DNA of 64,000 nt from NCBI RefSeq assembly GCF_902726545.1, contig NZ_CACVAD010000001.1, positions 124,001-188,000 of the forward strand, read 5' to 3'. Shown one piece after another: positions 1 through 12,399 of the stretch. Under the pieces are notes generated by a model, which was given only the letters and a program-made list of their open reading frames with translations, had not been told where the DNA came from and did not search any database. Position 1 is the stretch's first letter. Each line of letters opens with the position of its first letter. Origin of the DNA: Yersinia artesiana. Its GTDB lineage: Bacteria; Pseudomonadota; Gammaproteobacteria; Enterobacterales; Enterobacteriaceae. Made by a program: the position numbers and the translations under genes.

Positions 1-507
1 AACACTGCCGTCTACGGTTAGTTTACCGCCACGAAAGCCCCCGCGTATGCGCAACGGCGGGTAGTTTTCTTGCTCCAGATAATCAATCTGTGCTCCGCCC
101 TGGCGCAATGCATCAACCAAATGACCAATTGGCCGCTCTTTCATACGCGGTTCGCCGGTTAATACAATGTCATTTTTCCCCAGGCATAGTGCCGCAGCCA
201 GTGGGCGCATGGCCGTGCCCGCATTACCCAAAAACAGTTCTAATGGCTGCTCTGCAACCAACTTACCGCCCAATCCATCAACCTCACAGCGGGTACGATC
301 AGCAGAAAGACGGTATTTCACCCCCAATGCCTGTAGTGCATTGAGCATATGGCGAATATCATCACTGTCTAACAAGTTATTCAGCTGGGTTGTCCCCTCG
401 GCCAGCGCTGCCAGAAGAAGTGCACGGTTAGAAACACTTTTAGAGCCGGGTAAATTAACGGTGCCATTAATCAGGGCAATGGGGTGTAAAGTCAGGGATT
501 CCAGCAT
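1..507 (-). CDS. aroA: 3-phosphoshikimate 1-carboxyvinyltransferase (EPSP synthase), N-terminal part
   Basis: Transfers enolpyruvyl from PEP to shikimate-3-phosphate, the sixth step of the shikimate pathway to aromatic amino acids, in the cytoplasm. The 169 codons visible start [11 protein letters not shown] and carry the family motifs [11 protein letters not shown] near residue 20 and [13 protein letters not shown] near residue 95, which bind PEP and shikimate-3-phosphate. The remainder (the family is about 428 aa) lies beyond the left window edge, so this is a window truncation and not a broken gene. It lies downstream of serC on the same strand, the conserved serC-aroA arrangement of enterobacteria, so it is probably co-transcribed with serC. 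Confidence 0.97.
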
Positions 508-537
508 GGGAAAAGCACTCTCCAGTCTTTTATGAGC

Positions 538-564
538 AACAGCCCCGCACAGGACGGGGCTGTT
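538..564 (-). other. Hairpin in the serC-aroA intergenic gap
   Basis: A perfect 10 bp stem (AACAGCCCCG / CGGGGCTGTT) with a 7 nt loop lies between serC and aroA. On the minus strand no T-run follows it, so it does not look like a full terminator. It may stabilise the serC message or dampen read-through into aroA. Confidence 0.6.
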
Positions 565-636
565 GTTATTCCAAATAAATACATTTAAATCATAATGATA
601 AACAAAGCTGAGCAGACGAGCGTCTGTTCAGAGCAA

Positions 637-1722
637 TCAACCGTGGCGGTGCTCAAAGTCAGCCATAAAATCAGTTAATGCTTTTACGCCTTCAATTGGC
701 ATCGCGTTATAGATAGAGGCACGCATACCTCCAGCAACACGGTGGCCTTTTAAAGCTTGTAAACCTTGGGCCTCTGCTTCACTCAAGAACAATTTGTCCA
801 GCGAAGGATCAATCATTTGGAACGGCACATTCATCCAGGAACGATTCACGGTCGCGATCTGATTGCGATAGAAATCAGAGCTGTCGATAGCGTGATACAG
901 TAATGCAGCTTTCGCCTGATTACGTTTTTCCATTTCGCCTAAACCACCCTGTTCTTTCAGCCATTTAAATACCAGGCCGGACAGATACCAGGCGAAAGTT
1001 GGCGGCGTGTTGAACATAGAGCCGTTCTCTGCCAAAACCTTATAATCAAGGATAGCTGGCAACTCAGTGCGCGCTTTACCAAGCAAATCTTCGCGCACGA
1101 TCACCACTGTCAGACCAGCTGGACCGATATTCTTTTGGGCACCGGCATAAATGACACCATAGCGGCTGACATCAATCGGGCGAGAGAGAATGGATGAGGA
1201 GTAATCGGCAACCACAACTTTGTTACCAAAGTCAGGTTCTTCATTGATAGCCAGCCCGTCAATGGTTTCATTCGGGCAATAATGCACATAGGCGGCATTA
1301 TCGCTCAATTTCCATTGTTTCATCGGAGCAATGCCTGTCACGCCGTTATCATGCGTCTTCACATCAATCACATTCGGCGTGCAATATTTCTGAGCTTCTT
1401 TGACCGCACTGTGCGCCCAATAGCCACCGTCGATGTAATCAGCGCTGCGGCTGTCACCCAGTAAATTCAGTGGCACTGCGGCAAACTGCGCACGTGCTCC
1501 GCCATGACAAAATAACACTTTATAATTGGCGGGGATCTGCATCAGATCGCGCAGATCTTTTTCTGCTTCTTCAGCTACCTGCATAAATTCTTTACTGCGA
1601 TGGCTGATCTCCATGACCGACGTACCCAGACCATGCCAGTTACGTAATTCCTGCTCCGCACGACGTAAAACTTCGACCGGCAGCATTGCAGGCCCTGCGC
1701 TAAAATTATAAACCTGTGTCAT
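637..1722 (-). CDS. serC: Phosphoserine aminotransferase
   Basis: PLP-dependent enzyme that makes 3-phosphoserine from 3-phosphohydroxypyruvate and glutamate (serine synthesis) and also acts in pyridoxal phosphate synthesis. The 361 aa length is standard for the family. It starts [15 protein letters not shown], and the PLP lysine is K197 in [12 protein letters not shown]. The N-terminal FSAGPAMLP and central HGGARAQF segments are typical of SerC. It sits upstream of aroA in the usual two-gene arrangement. Confidence 0.98.
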   Translation of the reverse strand: MTQVYNFSAGPAMLPVEVLRRAEQELRNWHGLGTSVMEISHRSKEFMQVAEEAEKDLRDLMQIPANYKVLFCHGGARAQFAAVPLNLLGDSRSADYIDGGYWAHSAVKEAQKYCTPNVIDVKTHDNGVTGIAPMKQWKLSDNAAYVHYCPNETIDGLAINEEPDFGNKVVVADYSSSILSRPIDVSRYGVIYAGAQKNIGPAGLTVVIVREDLLGKARTELPAILDYKVLAENGSMFNTPPTFAWYLSGLVFKWLKEQGGLGEMEKRNQAKAALLYHAIDSSDFYRNQIATVNRSWMNVPFQMIDPSLDKLFLSEAEAQGLQALKGHRVAGGMRASIYNAMPIEGVKALTDFMADFEHRHG

Positions 1723-1881
1723 TTCCCCTCACCACACTCAACTGAGATTGCCATCGTTATAAATCCTCACTCGGTTTTATCATTCGACTCCGCTTGCTGC
1801 AACGGTTATTCACTTGAGGGGGAAAAACTGTGGGTGCTTGAATGAGACGGAGACCGAAGCCTCCGTCAAAGATTGGATCTA

Positions 1882-2919
1882 TCAATAGGCGTGGAACAAT
1901 TTTTGAATTTCTTGTGGTTTTTGCGTTTGGGTTAATGCCAATTGCAGCAGTACCCGTGCTTTTTGTGGATTAAGTGAGCCAGAAGCAACAAAACCATATT
2001 GGGTATCATCAACTTCAGCATCTTCGGTGGTAGAGCCAGTGGGGACGCGGGATGAACGCACGACTGCGACGCCATTGTGTGCCGCGGTTGCCAGTGTATC
2101 AAATACCGTTTTATACAGGTTGCCATTACCCACACCGGCGCTGACAATCCCTTTATAACCATCGTCAATCAATGCCTTAGCGGGTAAGTCAGAGGCATTG
2201 GCATAGTTATAAATAATGCCCACTTTCGGTAATTCATTGAGCTTGCTGATATCAAAGGCAGGCTGGCGTGGCGCTGGCTGATGAAGATAATTCACTTTAC
2301 CATCATAGATATAGCCCAATGGCCCAGTATTAGGTGACTGGAAGGTTTGCACCGAGGTAGTGTTGGTTTTCATGACATCACGGCCGGTTAATACCGTATC
2401 ATTCATCGCCACCAGCACACCGCGTTTAGCAGAGTTAGGGTCACTGGCAACCACCACGGCGTTGTAAAGATTCAGCGGGCCGTCAGCACCCAGTGCCGTG
2501 GCCGGGCGCATGGCCCCAACCATCACCACGGGCTTATCACAATTGACCGTTAAATCGAGGAAATAGGCAGTTTCCTCCAATGTATCAGTCCCATGAGTAA
2601 TCACGAATCCGTCAGTTTTGGCGCAATCAGCATTAATTTTTTTCGCCAATTTCAGCCAAACTTCATCATTCATATCCTGAGAACCGATATTAACCACTTG
2701 CTCACCCTGAATATTGGCGAGTTTTTTCATTTCTGGCACGGCGTTAACCAGAGCATCGACCCCCAGTTTGCCCGCAGTATAGTTAGATTTAGTGGCTGAA
2801 TCACCGCCACCGGCGATAGTTCCCCCGGTCGCCAATAAAGTAATATTGGGCAGAGCAAAGGCCGAACCGCTGATCCCTGCTAAGATTCCGGCTAAGACAG
2901 TTAGCTTTATAGATTTCAT
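1882..2919 (-). CDS. ansB: Periplasmic L-asparaginase type II
   Basis: Hydrolyses L-asparagine to aspartate and ammonia in the periplasm. The 345 aa protein begins with a Sec signal peptide of about 22 residues (MKSIKLTVLAGILAG..., cleaved after SAFA). Both asparaginase signatures are present: ATGGTIAGG with nucleophile Thr34, and HGTDTLEET with the Thr111-Asp112 pair. The signal peptide identifies the secreted type II enzyme and not the cytoplasmic AnsA. A GGAG ribosome site lies 8 nt before the ATG. It stands alone between serC and the divergent ycaO. In E. coli, ansB lies elsewhere and responds to CRP and FNR; I saw no convincing site for either here. Confidence 0.96.
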   Translation of the reverse strand: MKSIKLTVLAGILAGISGSAFALPNITLLATGGTIAGGGDSATKSNYTAGKLGVDALVNAVPEMKKLANIQGEQVVNIGSQDMNDEVWLKLAKKINADCAKTDGFVITHGTDTLEETAYFLDLTVNCDKPVVMVGAMRPATALGADGPLNLYNAVVVASDPNSAKRGVLVAMNDTVLTGRDVMKTNTTSVQTFQSPNTGPLGYIYDGKVNYLHQPAPRQPAFDISKLNELPKVGIIYNYANASDLPAKALIDDGYKGIVSAGVGNGNLYKTVFDTLATAAHNGVAVVRSSRVPTGSTTEDAEVDDTQYGFVASGSLNPQKARVLLQLALTQTQKPQEIQKLFHAY

Positions 2920-3067
2920 ATTATGACTCCATCATTTATAAGCTAGTGAATTATCCGGAATATCCACACTAAAACTGTGACATTTACTGTGCTTTAGGAA
3001 TACATGGAGCTATTAACTAAAAACCCGTATGATTGCGCGTTTTTAGTACCGCCAAAAAGTGAAGACC

Positions 3068-4834
3068 ATGACCCAAACCTTTATTCCCGGCAAAGACGCC
3101 GCGCTGGAAGACTCCATCTCCCGCTTTCAGCAAAAACTGAGCGACCTCGGTTTTAATATTGAAGAAGCCTCCTGGCTGAACCCAGTTCCTCACGTTTGGT
3201 CGGTACATATCCGCGATCGTGACTGCCCGCTGTGCTTTACCAACGGTAAAGGTGCCAGCAAGAAAGCCGCACTGGCGTCGGCCTTGGGTGAATATTTCGA
3301 GCGTTTATCCACTAACTATTTTTTTGCCGACTTCTATCTGGGCAAAGCAATAGCTGAGAGTGATTTCGTTCACTACCCAAATGAGAAATGGTTCCCCATT
3401 CCTGAAGATGATTTGTTGCCGGAAGGTATTCTGGATGAGCGCTTGCTGGCGTTTTACGATCCAGAAAACGAACTGGTCGCCAGTGACCTGGTGGATTTGC
3501 AGTCAGGGAATGCGGCGCGCGGTATTTGTTCTCTGCCATTCACCCGCCAGTCAGATTTAGAAACCGTCTATATTCCAATGAATATTATCGGCAATCTGTA
3601 TGTTTCAAACGGCATGTCTGCGGGTAATACCGCCAATGAAGCTCGCGTACAGGCATTGTCCGAAGTGTTTGAACGTTCAGTGAAAAATCGTATTATTGCG
3701 GAATCTATCAGCTTGCCGGAAATCCCGGCCGAGGTGTTAAACCGCTATCCGGGCGTGGTAGAAGCTATCGCAAAACTGGAAGAGGAAGGTTTCCCGATCC
3801 TGTCATACGATGCCTCTTTAGGTGGCAAATACCCGGTAATTTGTGTGGTGTTGTTTAACCCGTCAAACGGAACATGTTTTGCTTCATTCGGCGCACATCC
3901 CGACTTCGGCGTAGCCCTTGAGCGTACCGTCACTGAGCTGTTGCAAGGCCGTAGCCTCAAAGACTTAGATGTATTCACCGCGCCAACCTTTGATGATGAA
4001 GAAGTCGCCGAACATACCAATCTGGAAACACACTTTATCGATTCAAGCGGTTTAATCAGCTGGGATATGTTTAAACAAGAAGCTGATTATCCCTTCGTGG
4101 ATTGGAGCTTTAAAGGCACGACAGAAGAAGAATTTGCCACCTTAATGGCTATCTTCAAGCAAGAAGACGCCGAAGTGTACATCGCCGATTATGAACACTT
4201 AGGAGTGTATGCTTGCCGAATTTTGGTGCCGGGGATGTCTGATATTTATCCAGCTGAAGATCTGCTGATGGCGAACAACACCATGGGCGTGCACCTGCGT
4301 GATACCTTGCTGGCGCTGCCAGACAGTGATTGGCAACCAGAGCAGTATCTGGAACTCATTCAGACTCTGGATGATGAAGGGTTGGATGATTTCGCCCGCG
4401 TCCGCGAGCTGCTGGGTATTGCCTCTGGTAAAGATAACGGCTGGTATACACTGCGGGTGGGTGAGTTGAAATCTATGCTGGCGCTGGCTGGCGGTGATTT
4501 GGAGCAAGCACTGATTTGGGTGGAATGGACGCAAGATTTCAACTCTTCGGTCTTTACCGCAAAACAGGCAAACTACTATCGTTGCCTACAAACTCTGTTG
4601 CTGTTGACCCAAGAGCCAGACCGCGACCCAGCGCAATATTACAATGCATTCGTGAAGATGTATGGTCAGGAAGCTGTAGAGGCTGCATCCGCAGCCATCG
4701 CCGGTGAAGAGCGCTTCAATGGCCTGTTCAGTGTGGATGAAGATCTCAAAGCCCTGCCAGCACACCAAGCGCTGCTGGGTGCTTACGCTAAATTGCAGGC
4801 GGCGAAACGCCGTTATTGGGCAAAAAGCGAGTAA
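3068..4834 (+). CDS. ycaO: YcaO, accessory factor for RimO-dependent S12 methylthiolation
   Basis: A 588 aa YcaO-domain protein. E. coli YcaO is linked to beta-methylthiolation of ribosomal protein S12 by RimO; other family members are ATP-dependent cyclodehydratases in natural-product synthesis. The N-terminal half holds the conserved GKGASKKAALASALGEYFER stretch and the later AEDLLMANN region. The C-terminal third is the tetratricopeptide-like tail seen in the E. coli protein. I chose the ATG giving MTQTFIPGKDAALED because it matches the E. coli N-terminus; a GTG three codons upstream is possible. It lies upstream of focA on the same strand, as in E. coli, but a terminator and a long gap separate them. 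Confidence 0.95.
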   Translation: MTQTFIPGKDAALEDSISRFQQKLSDLGFNIEEASWLNPVPHVWSVHIRDRDCPLCFTNGKGASKKAALASALGEYFERLSTNYFFADFYLGKAIAESDFVHYPNEKWFPIPEDDLLPEGILDERLLAFYDPENELVASDLVDLQSGNAARGICSLPFTRQSDLETVYIPMNIIGNLYVSNGMSAGNTANEARVQALSEVFERSVKNRIIAESISLPEIPAEVLNRYPGVVEAIAKLEEEGFPILSYDASLGGKYPVICVVLFNPSNGTCFASFGAHPDFGVALERTVTELLQGRSLKDLDVFTAPTFDDEEVAEHTNLETHFIDSSGLISWDMFKQEADYPFVDWSFKGTTEEEFATLMAIFKQEDAEVYIADYEHLGVYACRILVPGMSDIYPAEDLLMANNTMGVHLRDTLLALPDSDWQPEQYLELIQTLDDEGLDDFARVRELLGIASGKDNGWYTLRVGELKSMLALAGGDLEQALIWVEWTQDFNSSVFTAKQANYYRCLQTLLLLTQEPDRDPAQYYNAFVKMYGQEAVEAASAAIAGEERFNGLFSVDEDLKALPAHQALLGAYAKLQAAKRRYWAKSE

Positions 4835-4873
4835 CTCCTCGGCCCTATAGATTTCAGTTAATTATCTGTCGGA

Positions 4874-4979
4874 GCTGATAAAGTCAATTGAAGGGGAATC
4901 GTGCCGTTGGGGTCGTAGCGACGTAAGTCGCCGGAGCGCCCCTAGGTGCGGTAAACCCTTCACTCACTGAACTATCAGC
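4874..4979. repeat. Imperfect palindromic intergenic element (~106 bp)
   Basis: The outer arms GCTGATA / TATCAGC, inner arms TGAAGGG / CCCTTCA and GGGG / CCCC, and the central GCGAC-GTAA-GTCGC form one long interrupted palindrome just after ycaO. It is GC-rich next to AT-rich DNA, which suggests an inserted small element of the kind common in Yersinia intergenic regions. I could not name the family with certainty. Confidence 0.5.
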
Positions 4980-4997
4980 AACTTTGTCATTAACCTC

Positions 4998-5020
4998 AAG
5001 CGGCATTGCGCCGCTTTTGT
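4998..5020 (+). terminator. Rho-independent terminator after ycaO
   Basis: Stem AAGCGGC / GCCGCTT with a 5 nt loop, followed by TTTT. It separates ycaO from the focA promoter region. Confidence 0.7.
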
Positions 5021-5480
5021 ATCGCAAATTTTTCAGCTATTAATTTCTGCAATTATTCCTAACCAAAATAAATACCAATGACACCAGCCAACAATTGTTT
5101 TTGTCATAAAAAAACGTTATTTTTTGACGCCGCTCTAGGGTAAAACAGCACCTTTAAACAAACATTATTTGCCAATCAGAGGAAACAAACAAAGAGGTGA
5201 ATAAATAGTTAATATTTAATGACAGCGATGAATTAAAATAGCTACAAATACTACTTTTAGTTAACGTTCTCAACGGCTTTAAAACAGCAGAATCAAAATT
5301 TTTTGCAAATCTTAAAATATTTTTTTATTTTAAAAATCAAATAGTTAATCCAATTAAGCACATACTTTGTAGTGTTTTAGGGCTAACTAAACTCGCGCAA
5401 TATGATCCATATCAATTTTCACGCTATACTGCTTTGCTAGTATCTCGTTGTGCTTTATTAACCCTTAAGAGAGAGTTAGT
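5021..5480 (+). promoter_or_regulatory. focA-pflB upstream regulatory region with a class II FNR site
   Basis: An AT-rich 460 bp leader without a gene. At 5402-5415 lies ATGAT-CCAT-ATCAA, nine of ten positions of the FNR consensus. An extended -10 (TGC then TAGTAT, 5438-5443) sits so that transcription would start near 5450, placing FNR at about -41.5, the class II activator position. This fits anaerobic induction of focA-pflB. E. coli uses several further promoters and ArcA here; I could not place those. Confidence 0.75.
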
Positions 5481-6338
5481 GTGAAAGCTGACAACCCCTT
5501 CGATGCATTATTACCTGCGGCAATGGCTAAAGTAGCCGAAGATGCCGGTGTCTATAAAGCCACCAAGCATCCGCTAAAAACTTTTTATTTAGCGATTACT
5601 GCTGGTGTGTTTATTTCAATTGCGTTTGTTTTTTATATTACAGCGACTACCGGTACTGCTGGCGTGCCTTTCGGCTTTGCCAAGTTGGTAGGTGGTATTT
5701 GTTTCTCCCTGGGGCTAATGTTAGTGGTGGTATGTGGTGGTGATCTTTTCACTTCTACTGTTCTGACTACGGTGGCCAAAGCCAGTGGCCGTATTACCTG
5801 GCGTCAACTGGGATGCAACTGGGTTAATGTCTATATTGGGAACCTGTGCGGTGCGCTATTCTTCGTGTGCCTTATTTGGTTCGCGGGCCAATATACTGTG
5901 GCAAATGGTCAATGGGGCTTGAATGTTTTACAAACAGCCGACCACAAATTGCACCATACTTTTGTTGAAGCAGTATGTTTGGGTATTTTGGCCAACTTAA
6001 TGGTCTGCCTGGCGGTTTGGATGAGCTACTCCGGCCGTACCATAATGGACAAGATGTTTGCGATGATTTTACCGGTGGGTATGTTTGTTGCCAGCGGCTT
6101 TGAGCATAGCATCGCAAATATGTTTATGATTCCTATGGGTATCGTGATTAAAAACTTCGCGCCCCCAGAATTTTGGCAATCCATAGGAGCAGCACCTGAG
6201 CAATTTGCTAACTTAACCGTAAGTAACTTTATTATTGATAACCTGATCCCGGTCACTATCGGCAACATCATCGGTGGCGGATTATTGGTAGGTTTGACTT
6301 ACTGGGTAATTTATCTGCGCGGTGACCAGCAACACTAA
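5481..6338 (+). CDS. focA: Formate channel FocA
   Basis: Pentameric inner-membrane channel that exports or re-imports formate made by pyruvate formate-lyase during mixed-acid fermentation. The 285 aa length and about six membrane segments match the FNT family; the conserved [14 protein letters not shown] and [11 protein letters not shown] segments line the pore. The start codon is GTG, preceded by the purine-rich GAGAGAG; the start [15 protein letters not shown] matches E. coli. pflB follows after 52 bp, so the two are co-transcribed under the FNR-dependent promoter. Confidence 0.97.
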   Translation: MKADNPFDALLPAAMAKVAEDAGVYKATKHPLKTFYLAITAGVFISIAFVFYITATTGTAGVPFGFAKLVGGICFSLGLMLVVVCGGDLFTSTVLTTVAKASGRITWRQLGCNWVNVYIGNLCGALFFVCLIWFAGQYTVANGQWGLNVLQTADHKLHHTFVEAVCLGILANLMVCLAVWMSYSGRTIMDKMFAMILPVGMFVASGFEHSIANMFMIPMGIVIKNFAPPEFWQSIGAAPEQFANLTVSNFIIDNLIPVTIGNIIGGGLLVGLTYWVIYLRGDQQH

Positions 6339-6390
6339 GTGTGGCCGCACACGGTTTTCGAAGAAATTCACATTAAAAGGTAGATGCATT

Positions 6391-8673
6391 ATGACCGAAC
6401 TTAATGAAAAATTGGCCAAAGCATGGCAAGGCTTTACCCAAGGTGACTGGCAAAAAGAAGTCAACGTTCGTGACTTCATCCAGAAAAACTACACCCCTTA
6501 TGAAGGCGATGAGTCCTTCCTTGCCGGCTCTACCGAAGCGACCGACAAGCTGTGGGCGCAAGTTATGGAAGGTATCAAACTGGAAAACCGCACTCATGCG
6601 CCAGTTGATTTCGATACCGACGTAGCAGCGACCATCACCTCTCATGATGCTGGCTACATTAATAAAGATCTGGAAACCATCGTTGGTTTGCAGACTGAAA
6701 AACCATTGAAACGTGCCCTGATCCCATTCGGCGGCATCAAAATGGTAGAAGGCTCTTGCAAAGTTTACGGTCGTGAACTTGACCCGCAACTGAAAAAAGT
6801 CTTCACCGAATACCGTAAAACACATAACCAAGGTGTGTTTGACGTTTATACCAAAGACATCCTGAACTGCCGTAAATCTGGTGTACTGACTGGTTTGCCA
6901 GATGCTTATGGTCGTGGCCGTATCATCGGTGACTATCGTCGCGTAGCCGTTTACGGTATCGACTTCCTGATGAAAGACAAACTGGCTCAGTTCAACTCTT
7001 TGCAGGATGACCTGGAAAACGGTAAAGACCTGGAAATGACCATTCAGCTGCGTGAAGAAATTGCTGAACAGCATCGCGCTCTGGGTCAAATCAAAGAAAT
7101 GGCAGCCAAATATGGTTGTGATATTTCTGGTCCGGCAACTAACGCCAAAGAAGCTGTACAGTGGACTTACTTCGGCTACCTGGCTGCGGTTAAATCTCAG
7201 AACGGCGCTGCCATGTCCTTCGGCCGTGTTTCTACCTTCCTCGACGTTTATATCGAACGTGATATGAAAGAAGGTAAATTGACTGAAATCGAAGCGCAGG
7301 AACTGATTGACCATTTGGTAATGAAACTGCGTATGGTTCGCTTCCTGCGTACCCCTGAGTATGATGAGCTGTTCTCTGGTGACCCAATCTGGGCAACTGA
7401 GTCTCTGGCAGGTATGGGCGTTGACGGCCGTACTCTGGTGACTAAAACCAGCTTCCGCTTCTTGAACACCCTGTACACCATGGGGCCGTCTCCAGAGCCG
7501 AACATGACCATTCTGTGGTCTGAAAAGCTGCCACTGAACTTCAAAAAATATGCAGCTAAAGTGTCTATCGATACTTCATCTGTACAGTATGAAAACGATG
7601 ACCTGATGCGTCCTGACTTCAACAACGATGACTATGCCATCGCATGTTGTGTTAGCCCGATGATTGTCGGTAAACAAATGCAGTTCTTCGGCGCGCGTGC
7701 CAACCTGGCGAAAACCATGTTGTATGCAATTAACGGCGGCGTTGATGAAAAAATGAAGATCCAGGTTGGCCCGAAAGAAGCGCCAATGATGGATGAAGTG
7801 CTGGACTATGACAAAGTCATGGAACGCATGGATCACTTTATGGATTGGCTGGCTAAACAATACGTTACTGCGCTGAACATCATCCATTACATGCATGACA
7901 AGTACAGCTACGAAGCTGCACTGATGGCCCTGCATGACCGTGATGTTTACCGTACTATGGCGTGTGGTATCGCAGGTCTGTCTGTTGCTGCTGACTCCCT
8001 GTCTGCAATCAAATATGCCAAAGTAAGCACCATTCGTGATGCTGATGGCCTGGCTATCGACTTCAACATCGAAGGCGAATATCCACAGTTTGGTAACAAC
8101 GACCCACGTGTTGATGACATCGCTTGTGACCTGGTTGAGCGCTTCATGAAGAAAATTCAGAAGCTGCGTACTTACCGTGGTGCAGTCGCAACTCAGTCTG
8201 TACTGACCATCACCTCTAACGTGGTTTATGGTAAGAAAACCGGTAACACCCCAGATGGCCGCCGCGCTGGTGCTCCATTCGGTCCAGGTGCTAACCCAAT
8301 GCACGGTCGTGACCAGAAAGGTGCTGTTGCCTCTCTGACTTCTGTTGCTAAACTGCCGTTTGCTTACGCGAAAGATGGTATTTCTTACACCTTCTCTATC
8401 GTGCCAAACGCACTGGGTAAAGACGACGAAGTGCGTAAAGCTAACCTGGCAGGTCTGATGGATGGTTACTTCCATCACGAGGCGTCCATCGAAGGTGGTC
8501 AACACCTGAACGTGAACGTAATGAACCGCGAAATGCTGTTAGACGCGATGGAAAATCCGGAAAAATATCCGCAATTGACTATCCGTGTATCAGGCTACGC
8601 AGTTCGTTTCAACTCGCTGACTAAAGAACAGCAGCAGGATGTGATTACACGTACATTCACACAGTCAATATAA
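6391..8673 (+). CDS. pflB: Formate C-acetyltransferase (pyruvate formate-lyase)
   Basis: Glycyl-radical enzyme that converts pyruvate and CoA to acetyl-CoA and formate in anaerobic cells. The 760 aa length equals E. coli PflB. The adjacent catalytic cysteines lie in YAIACCVSP (about residues 419-420), and the radical glycine is G735 in RVSGYAVRF. The ATG of [15 protein letters not shown] was chosen over an in-frame upstream ATG inside the end of focA because it has a ribosome site (AAAAGG) and matches the family start. Codon use is strongly biased, as expected for a highly expressed gene; this also creates long open frames on the opposite strand. Confidence 0.98.
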   Translation: MTELNEKLAKAWQGFTQGDWQKEVNVRDFIQKNYTPYEGDESFLAGSTEATDKLWAQVMEGIKLENRTHAPVDFDTDVAATITSHDAGYINKDLETIVGLQTEKPLKRALIPFGGIKMVEGSCKVYGRELDPQLKKVFTEYRKTHNQGVFDVYTKDILNCRKSGVLTGLPDAYGRGRIIGDYRRVAVYGIDFLMKDKLAQFNSLQDDLENGKDLEMTIQLREEIAEQHRALGQIKEMAAKYGCDISGPATNAKEAVQWTYFGYLAAVKSQNGAAMSFGRVSTFLDVYIERDMKEGKLTEIEAQELIDHLVMKLRMVRFLRTPEYDELFSGDPIWATESLAGMGVDGRTLVTKTSFRFLNTLYTMGPSPEPNMTILWSEKLPLNFKKYAAKVSIDTSSVQYENDDLMRPDFNNDDYAIACCVSPMIVGKQMQFFGARANLAKTMLYAINGGVDEKMKIQVGPKEAPMMDEVLDYDKVMERMDHFMDWLAKQYVTALNIIHYMHDKYSYEAALMALHDRDVYRTMACGIAGLSVAADSLSAIKYAKVSTIRDADGLAIDFNIEGEYPQFGNNDPRVDDIACDLVERFMKKIQKLRTYRGAVATQSVLTITSNVVYGKKTGNTPDGRRAGAPFGPGANPMHGRDQKGAVASLTSVAKLPFAYAKDGISYTFSIVPNALGKDDEVRKANLAGLMDGYFHHEASIEGGQHLNVNVMNREMLLDAMENPEKYPQLTIRVSGYAVRFNSLTKEQQQDVITRTFTQSI

Positions 8674-8695
8674 GTTCTAACTAAAATAGATTAGA

Positions 8696-8728
8696 CTAAA
8701 AGGCTCCACCTTCGTGGGGCCTTTATTT
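8696..8728 (+). terminator. Terminator between pflB and pflA
   Basis: Stem AAAGGCTCCAC / GTGGGGCCTTT around a TTCG-containing loop, then TATTTAT. It would let only part of transcription pass into pflA, which is needed in much lower amount than PflB. Confidence 0.8.
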
Positions 8729-8751
8729 ATCCAGTATTGGAGTAACCTGCA

Positions 8752-9492
8752 ATGTCCGTACTTGGCCGCATTCACTCATTCGAATCCTGTGGCACCGTTG
8801 ACGGCCCTGGTATTCGATTTATCGTATTCTTCCAGGGTTGCCTGATGCGCTGCCTGTATTGCCATAACCGTGATACCTGGGACACCCATGGCGGTAAGGA
8901 AGTTACCGTTGAAGAATTGGTCAAAGAAGCCGTTACCTATCGCCATTTTATGAATGCTTCTGGTGGCGGTGTTACTGCCTCCGGTGGCGAAGCCATCTTA
9001 CAGGCTGAGTTTGTTCGTGATTGGTTCCGCGCCTGTCACGAAGAAGGTATTCACACTTGTCTGGATACCAATGGTTTTGTGCGCCGTTATGATCCGGTGA
9101 TTGATGAATTACTGGATGCCACTGATTTAGTGATGCTGGATTTAAAACAGATGGATGACAGCGTGCATCAGAATCTGGTCGGCGTATCCAATCACCGAAC
9201 CCTTGAATTTGCTCGCTATCTGGCAAAACGCAATCAAAAAACCTGGATCCGTTATGTGGTCGTGCCGGGTTGGTCGGATGATGATAAATCCGCCCATATG
9301 CTGGGTGAATTTACTCAGAACATGACCAATATCGAGAAAATCGAATTGTTGCCTTATCATGAGCTAGGTAAGCACAAATGGATTGCCATGGGCGAAGAAT
9401 ACAAACTGGATGGGGTCAAGCCCCCTACCGCGGAGATTATGGACCGCGTGAAAGGTATTCTTGAAAGCTATGGTCACAAAGTGATCTACTGA
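8752..9492 (+). CDS. pflA: Pyruvate formate-lyase activating enzyme (radical SAM)
   Basis: Uses a [4Fe-4S] cluster and S-adenosylmethionine to put the radical on PflB G735. The cluster-binding motif CxxxCxxC is at C30, C34 and C37 ([13 protein letters not shown]). The later [13 protein letters not shown] segment binds SAM. Length 246 aa, the same as E. coli. It follows pflB, as in other enterobacteria. Confidence 0.98.
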   Translation: MSVLGRIHSFESCGTVDGPGIRFIVFFQGCLMRCLYCHNRDTWDTHGGKEVTVEELVKEAVTYRHFMNASGGGVTASGGEAILQAEFVRDWFRACHEEGIHTCLDTNGFVRRYDPVIDELLDATDLVMLDLKQMDDSVHQNLVGVSNHRTLEFARYLAKRNQKTWIRYVVVPGWSDDDKSAHMLGEFTQNMTNIEKIELLPYHELGKHKWIAMGEEYKLDGVKPPTAEIMDRVKGILESYGHKVIY

Positions 9493-9523
9493 TAGCTGTC
9501 AAAATATTAGCTAATTTTCAATC

Positions 9524-9564
9524 AATACCGCCATGCAAGATTTTCTCGCTGGCGGTATTTTTTT
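9524..9564. terminator. Terminator between convergent pflA and ycaD
   Basis: Stem AATACCGCCA / TGGCGGTATT with a 16 nt loop, followed by a run of T on the plus strand. It ends pflA and may also serve ycaD in reverse. Confidence 0.8.
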
Positions 9565-9569
9565 GGCGG

Positions 9570-10718
9570 TTACACCGCGGCGAACGGCGTTTTTTGCTGA
9601 TCGGGTTTACGTAGCAACATCATTAAATACACCAAAGCCACACCCGCAATCATGATAAACAATAGATTGTCTGAATAGCGCTGCATCAACAATGAAGTCA
9701 TGGTCGGGCCGGTCAGACTACCGATGGTATAACTCATCAATAGCGCCTGATTCATGGCGACCAATTCATCGGCACTCGCCTTTTCACATGCCCACGCCAT
9801 GGCGACAGGATAAAGGGTAAAACCGGCGCACCCCAAAATAAACAGTGCCGGTGCCAGCGCATAGTTACCCAGAATGGCGATACTACCGAGAATCACCACA
9901 AACACCTGAATCCGTAGCACCAACAAACGACCATAGCGGTCGGCCATTTTGCCTATTGGCCACTGACCAATTATCCCTGAACTGACCAGCAACGCCATCC
10001 ACCATCCAACACTGGCATCACTCATTCCTTGATGCGATAAATACAACGGCAGCAGACCATAGAGCGAACCTAATAACACACCGGAGATAATGCAGCCATT
10101 AATCCCCAAACGCGCACTACGGCGCTTCAGCATCGGCCAAACGGCGATATGGGGTACATCACCGCTATCTTGATGAGAAAAATGCGCAAATAACAGCGGC
10201 AACATTGCGGTAATGACCAATGCACTGACCCACGGAATAACACTGAGTAGTTGAGTCGAGACTACCCCCAAGAGTAACTGACCAGTGACGGTGCCCAGAT
10301 AGTAAACCATCATATAGGCCGCCAACAGTTGCCCTCGGTTGGTTACCGTGCCACTACGTAGTAATGCACTTTCGACAATAACCCAAATTAATGCACACGC
10401 CACACCAGCGAAAAAGCGCCAGCCTAACCAGCTCCAGAAATCAACCGACAGCATTAACCCACATGTCGCCAGCGCGAATAAAATACAGGAATAATGGTAG
10501 CTGCGATTAAAACCGAGTTGTTGGATAATCCGCCCGGCAATCAATGTCCCAACCAGATTCCCGCTAAAATACGATGAACTTACCATCCCCACTTGCCAGG
10601 TCGGCAATTGTTGATGAGATAGCCATAAGGGAACCAATGTATTTAAAACCGCGATAGAAATCGTAAACAGCAAAAGCCCACAGAGCAAAAGCAGCACCGG
10701 GCGAGAATATGCGGACAT
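9570..10718 (-). CDS. ycaD: Putative MFS transporter YcaD
   Basis: A 382 aa, 12-segment major facilitator protein, the same length as E. coli YcaD and clearly related along its length ([13 protein letters not shown] near residue 45, [18 protein letters not shown] near residue 205, [14 protein letters not shown] near residue 310). The substrate is not known for the family. It is convergent with pflA. In E. coli, ycaD is separated from serS by the dms operon, which is absent here. Confidence 0.92.
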   Translation of the reverse strand: MSAYSRPVLLLLCGLLLFTISIAVLNTLVPLWLSHQQLPTWQVGMVSSSYFSGNLVGTLIAGRIIQQLGFNRSYHYSCILFALATCGLMLSVDFWSWLGWRFFAGVACALIWVIVESALLRSGTVTNRGQLLAAYMMVYYLGTVTGQLLLGVVSTQLLSVIPWVSALVITAMLPLLFAHFSHQDSGDVPHIAVWPMLKRRSARLGINGCIISGVLLGSLYGLLPLYLSHQGMSDASVGWWMALLVSSGIIGQWPIGKMADRYGRLLVLRIQVFVVILGSIAILGNYALAPALFILGCAGFTLYPVAMAWACEKASADELVAMNQALLMSYTIGSLTGPTMTSLLMQRYSDNLLFIMIAGVALVYLMMLLRKPDQQKTPFAAV

Positions 10719-10860
10719 AATAAGACTGAAGCCGTCGGGACAAGAAAAGTGAGCGCATCATGCCACTGGTGATAAAAAAGTCAATTACATCACGAGAGTC
10801 GATAGCACGATATGTTGTTGGATAAATCCCTACGCGATAAATTTTGTGTATTCGCCATAA

Positions 10861-10892
10861 CCCAAAAAAGAAAAAGCGCCCGAAGGCGCTTT
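10861..10892 (-). terminator. Terminator of serS
   Basis: On the minus strand: AAAGCGCC-TTCG-GGCGCTTT followed by TTCTTTTTT. It has a short stable tetraloop stem with a T tract directly after the serS stop. Confidence 0.85.
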
Positions 10893-10935
10893 ATAACTAC
10901 TTGATAATCAAGCGAGAGATATTGACTCGCTGTGA

Positions 10936-12357
<1,422 letters not shown>

Positions 12358-12399
12358 TTAGCAGTCCTATATAGCGCTAACCTTACCGCAACAGCAAGG

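Noticed and set aside
2966-2990. CRP-like TGTGA upstream of ansB
   Set aside because: Only one half-site fits; the second arm does not match.
3059-3067. GTG start three codons upstream for ycaO
   Set aside because: The ATG giving MTQTFIPGKD matches the E. coli start; the GTG is possible but not preferred.
6373-8505. Two open frames of over 300 codons on the strand opposite pflB
   Set aside because: They mirror the strongly biased codons of pflB, match no family I know, and lack credible ribosome sites.
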